A stretch of DNA of 64,000 nucleotides from Alistipes_A hominis (GTDB lineage: Bacteria > Bacteroidota > Bacteroidia > Bacteroidales > Rikenellaceae), in contig NZ_JACOOK010000001.1 of assembly GCF_014288115.1 (NCBI RefSeq), positions 620,001-684,000 of the forward strand, given 5' to 3'. Numbering within the stretch: the first letter of the stretch is position 1; each line of letters opens with the position of its first letter. The position numbers and the translations under genes were made by a program. This document shows positions 61,840 to 64,000 of the stretch, one piece after another. The notes under the pieces are model-generated. The model did no database searches, was not told the DNA's origin, and saw only the letters and a list, made by a program, of their open reading frames with translations.

Positions 61840-62700
61840 TTACTGCGGCACGAAAATGTAGGTGATAGTGCCGCTCTGCTTATCGGACCCCGTATCGTCC
61901 ACGTTGAAACGAGAATTGCGGGCCGCCAGAATGGCCATGTCGTTGATGCAACTGCTGTTGGTCGAGCTCTCTTTCATAGATGCCGAGACGACCTTGCCGT
62001 TGCGGTTCACGGTGATGTTCACGGTCACTTCGCCGCCGCCCTCGCACTGGTAGGCCGGCATGTACAGCGAAACGTCGCGGCGGCCCGGCAGCCAGTAGGA
62101 TATCAATACGCTGCCTTTCTGCTTGACGCCGCTCTCCTTTTCGCCCTCCTTCGCTTCGCGCTGGGCCTTGCTGCGGGCGATCATCTCCTGTTCTTCGCGG
62201 CGGCCCTTCGCAAAAGCGTCCTGCGAAGCCTTCACGCGTCCGGCTACGGCCGCAGCCTCTTCGTCGAGCCCCTCCATAAAATCGGCGATCGATTTCGACG
62301 AGGAAGCGCCCCCGCCCGCAGTCGACGCCGTCGTACGGCCGACCGACTCCGAACGGCCGTTCTCATCGGAGATCCGGTTTTTGACATTGCTGAAATCGTC
62401 CCCCTCGTCCTGCTGCTCGGGCACCTGCTGCTGAAGCGTTTCGAGCGCCTGCTGCATATCGGTCAGGTCGATGTACATCGCTCCCTCGACGCGCTCCTGG
62501 TTCATCGCGATTTTTACCGAAACGAATACGATCCCGAAAGCCAGGTAAGCGATAATCATGCAGCACAGTCCCACCCGGTGCTCATAAGCCCATGAGCCCA
62601 GATCGGTGGGGCCTTTTTCGAAAGGCAGCCTCGGCCGCGGCGGCCGGACATTCGGCGGTACCGGACGCGCAGGGGGCGCCGGTTTGCTTGTTTCCTGCAT
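61840..62700 (-). CDS. TonB-like envelope protein
   Basis: A 286-residue protein with a Pro/Arg-rich cytoplasmic N-terminus (MQETSKPAPPARPVPPN), one transmembrane helix (about residues 44-64, VGLCCMIIAYLAFGIVFVSV), a Gln/Glu-rich helical region and a C-terminal domain (about 200-286) like a TonB C-terminus (YMPAYQCEGGGEVTVNITVN, followed by ILAARNSRFNVDD). Unlike classical TonB there is no Pro-rich periplasmic spacer, and the middle is helical. The frame is open to 62781, but a -7 element at 62722-62729 places transcription start downstream of the other Met codons, so 62700 is the start. It is divergent from lpxC-fabZ. Function is inferred only from the C-terminal domain. Confidence 0.78.
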   Translation of the reverse strand: MQETSKPAPPARPVPPNVRPPRPRLPFEKGPTDLGSWAYEHRVGLCCMIIAYLAFGIVFVSVKIAMNQERVEGAMYIDLTDMQQALETLQQQVPEQQDEGDDFSNVKNRISDENGRSESVGRTTASTAGGGASSSKSIADFMEGLDEEAAAVAGRVKASQDAFAKGRREEQEMIARSKAQREAKEGEKESGVKQKGSVLISYWLPGRRDVSLYMPAYQCEGGGEVTVNITVNRNGKVVSASMKESSTNSSCINDMAILAARNSRFNVDDTGSDKQSGTITYIFVPQ

Positions 62701-62721
62701 CGTTTCCCTATAAAAACCGAA

Positions 62722-62729
62722 CAAAAGTA
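62722..62729 (-). promoter_or_regulatory. TonB-like gene promoter, -7 element
   Basis: The minus strand reads TACTTTTG (perfect TAnnTTTG), 21 nt before the ATG at 62700. It excludes the upstream Met codons at 62751 and 62781. Confidence 0.6.
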
Positions 62730-62750
62730 CGATTTCTTTCAAAAAATTCA

Positions 62751-62758
62751 TACCTTTG
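62751..62758 (+). promoter_or_regulatory. lpxC-fabZ promoter, -7 element
   Basis: TACCTTTG is a perfect TAnnTTTG, 28 nt before the ATG at 62787. It lies only 21 nt from the -7 element of the divergent TonB-like gene, so their upstream boxes overlap. Confidence 0.6.
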
Positions 62759-62786
62759 CGCGCAAAATAATGTTTTTTCAAAAGTT

Positions 62787-64000
62787 ATGTCACCGAAACA
62801 GCAGACATTGAACGCTCCGATCACTTTTCAGGGAAAAGGCTTGCACACGGGGCTTCATGTTACTATGACCGTCAACCCGGCCGAAGCGGGGCACGGCATC
62901 AAATTCAGAAGGATCGATCTCGAGGCCCAACCGACGATCGAAGCCCTGGCCGATTTCGTGGTGGATACATCGCGCGGAACGACCATCGAAAAACGCGGCG
63001 TCCGCGTCAGCACGATCGAGCACGTTATGGCGGCTCTGTGGGGCTGCGGCGTAGACAACGCCCTGATCGACATCGACGCTCCGGAAACCCCGATCATGGA
63101 CGGCTCGGCGCGGGAATACGTCGAAGCCATCGCGCGAACCGGACTCAAAGAGCAGGACGAGGAACGCAAATATTATTCGGTGAGTGAAAAAACGCTTTTC
63201 GAAGCGCCCGAACGCGGCGTCGAGCTGGCGGTATACCCGGACGACGAATTTTCAATCAACGTCAACATCGATTTCAACTCCAAAATCATAGGCAACCAGT
63301 ATGCGCGCCTCGACCGTATCGGGGATTTCGCGGAACAGATCGCCCCGTGCCGCACGTTCGTCTTTCTGCACGAACTGGAACCGCTGATCAAGAACAACCT
63401 GATCAAAGGAGGCGACCTGGACAACGCCATCGTGATCGTCGAAAACAAGATCCCGGACGAAGAACTCGCCCGGCTGTCGGAACTTTTCAACAAAAAGGAC
63501 GTTCAGGTCGACGAAGGCTACCTGAACAACATCCAACTCCGCTTTCCGAACGAACCGTCTCGCCACAAGCTGCTGGACATGGTCGGCGATCTGGCGCTGA
63601 TCGGTATGCGCATCCACGGACGCGTAGTCGCCTACCGCCCGGGCCATGCCGCCAATACCGAACTGGCCAAAATAATCCGCAGGAACATCAAGCGGGACGC
63701 GGCTAAGCCCCGTTTCCATTTCGAGCCGGACTCGACTCCCGTATACGACATCAAACAGATCAAGGGCATGTTACCCCACCGTCCTCCGTTCCTGCTGGTA
63801 GATAAGGTAATGCACCTGGACAGCGAGAACGTGGTCGGGATTAAGAACGTAACGATGAACGAGCCGTTTTTCGTGGGACACTTCCCGAACGAGCCGGTCA
63901 TGCCGGGCGTGCTGATCATCGAGGCGATGGCCCAGTGCGGCGGGATTCTGGCGCTCAGCAGCGTTCCCGACCCGGAAAACTACTCGACCTATTTTCTCAA
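62787..64000 (+). CDS. lpxC-fabZ: LpxC-FabZ fusion protein, cut by the window edge
   Basis: A bifunctional protein that is still open at the right edge; 404 residues are visible and about 60 are missing at the C-terminus. Residues 1 to about 310 are LpxC, the zinc deacetylase that commits UDP-3-O-acyl-GlcNAc to lipid A, with the zinc ligands in VSTIEHVMAAL and HKLLDMVGDLALIG. FabZ, the 3-hydroxyacyl-ACP dehydratase, begins near residue 320 (MLPHRPPFLLVDKV), and its catalytic His and Glu lie in VGHFPNEPVMPGVLIIEAMA. The fusion is widespread in Bacteroidota. Linking the two may balance lipid A and fatty acid synthesis, which draw on the same 3-hydroxyacyl-ACP. Confidence 0.96.
   Translation, partial: MSPKQQTLNAPITFQGKGLHTGLHVTMTVNPAEAGHGIKFRRIDLEAQPTIEALADFVVDTSRGTTIEKRGVRVSTIEHVMAALWGCGVDNALIDIDAPETPIMDGSAREYVEAIARTGLKEQDEERKYYSVSEKTLFEAPERGVELAVYPDDEFSINVNIDFNSKIIGNQYARLDRIGDFAEQIAPCRTFVFLHELEPLIKNNLIKGGDLDNAIVIVENKIPDEELARLSELFNKKDVQVDEGYLNNIQLRFPNEPSRHKLLDMVGDLALIGMRIHGRVVAYRPGHAANTELAKIIRRNIKRDAAKPRFHFEPDSTPVYDIKQIKGMLPHRPPFLLVDKVMHLDSENVVGIKNVTMNEPFFVGHFPNEPVMPGVLIIEAMAQCGGILALSSVPDPENYSTYFL

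Overview
The window looks like a chromosome segment of a GC-rich member of the Bacteroidales, most likely Rikenellaceae (Alistipes-like). The main evidence is: many intergenic -7 elements of the Bacteroidota form TAnnTTTG; a MurF-alanine racemase fusion and an LpxC-FabZ fusion, both typical of Bacteroidota; secreted GH127 and GH43 glycosidases; and an enzyme of the cysteate-synthase type, which fits sulfonolipid-making Alistipes. The genus is inferred from these traits, not from a database search.

Layout. 1-4.0 kb (- strand): a partial secreted protein, a YqeY-like protein, gyrB and an ftsE-type ATPase. 4.2-4.6 kb: the tmRNA gene ssrA, followed by an AT-richer DUF4419 secreted protein. 6.4-8.8 kb: a small LEA-like helical protein and a soluble hybrid histidine kinase. 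9-16.5 kb: an envelope block in which amidase-MCE protein-mutS2 run left and an lptD-type gene runs right, from two promoters whose -7 elements form one perfect 16-bp palindrome. 16.5-24 kb: an M3 peptidase lipoprotein, a small lipoprotein, a Tat-exported Gfo/Idh/MocA oxidoreductase, a nucleoside hydrolase lipoprotein, a Pro/Arg-rich secreted protein and an MscS channel. 24.2-29.7 kb: a three-gene RND efflux operon. 29.7-33.7 kb: GH127 glycosidase, a frameshifted GNAT pseudogene and the cysteate/threonine synthase-like enzyme. 33.9-36.9 kb: polyphosphate kinase and exopolyphosphatase. 37-43 kb: two outer-membrane barrels, a PepSY-like protein, and a divergent pair formed by a DUF5722 glycosidase-like lipoprotein and a PCMD lipoprotein. 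43-49.5 kb: murF-alr, an RsmI-type methyltransferase, TetR and AraC regulators and serB. 49.7-57.8 kb: an acidic conserved protein, a radical SAM protein, oxyR and the cluster rsfS-ftsH-cdsA-psd, then an AI-2E family membrane protein. 57.8-60.8 kb: a GH43 enzyme and a sialate O-acetylesterase-like enzyme in one operon. 60.9-64 kb: fabI, a TonB-like protein and lpxC-fabZ, which runs off the right edge.

Most of the window is conserved envelope, lipid, peptidoglycan and housekeeping DNA with secreted carbohydrate-active enzymes between. I saw no prophage, insertion sequence, CRISPR array, rRNA or tRNA gene. The least explained items are the palindromic divergent promoter, the DUF4419 gene beside ssrA, the DUF5722/PCMD/barrel group, the cysteate-synthase-like enzyme, the LEA-like 11-mer protein and a 39-nt palindrome after the GH127 gene. 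Convergent genes are often separated by one long hairpin that can terminate both.
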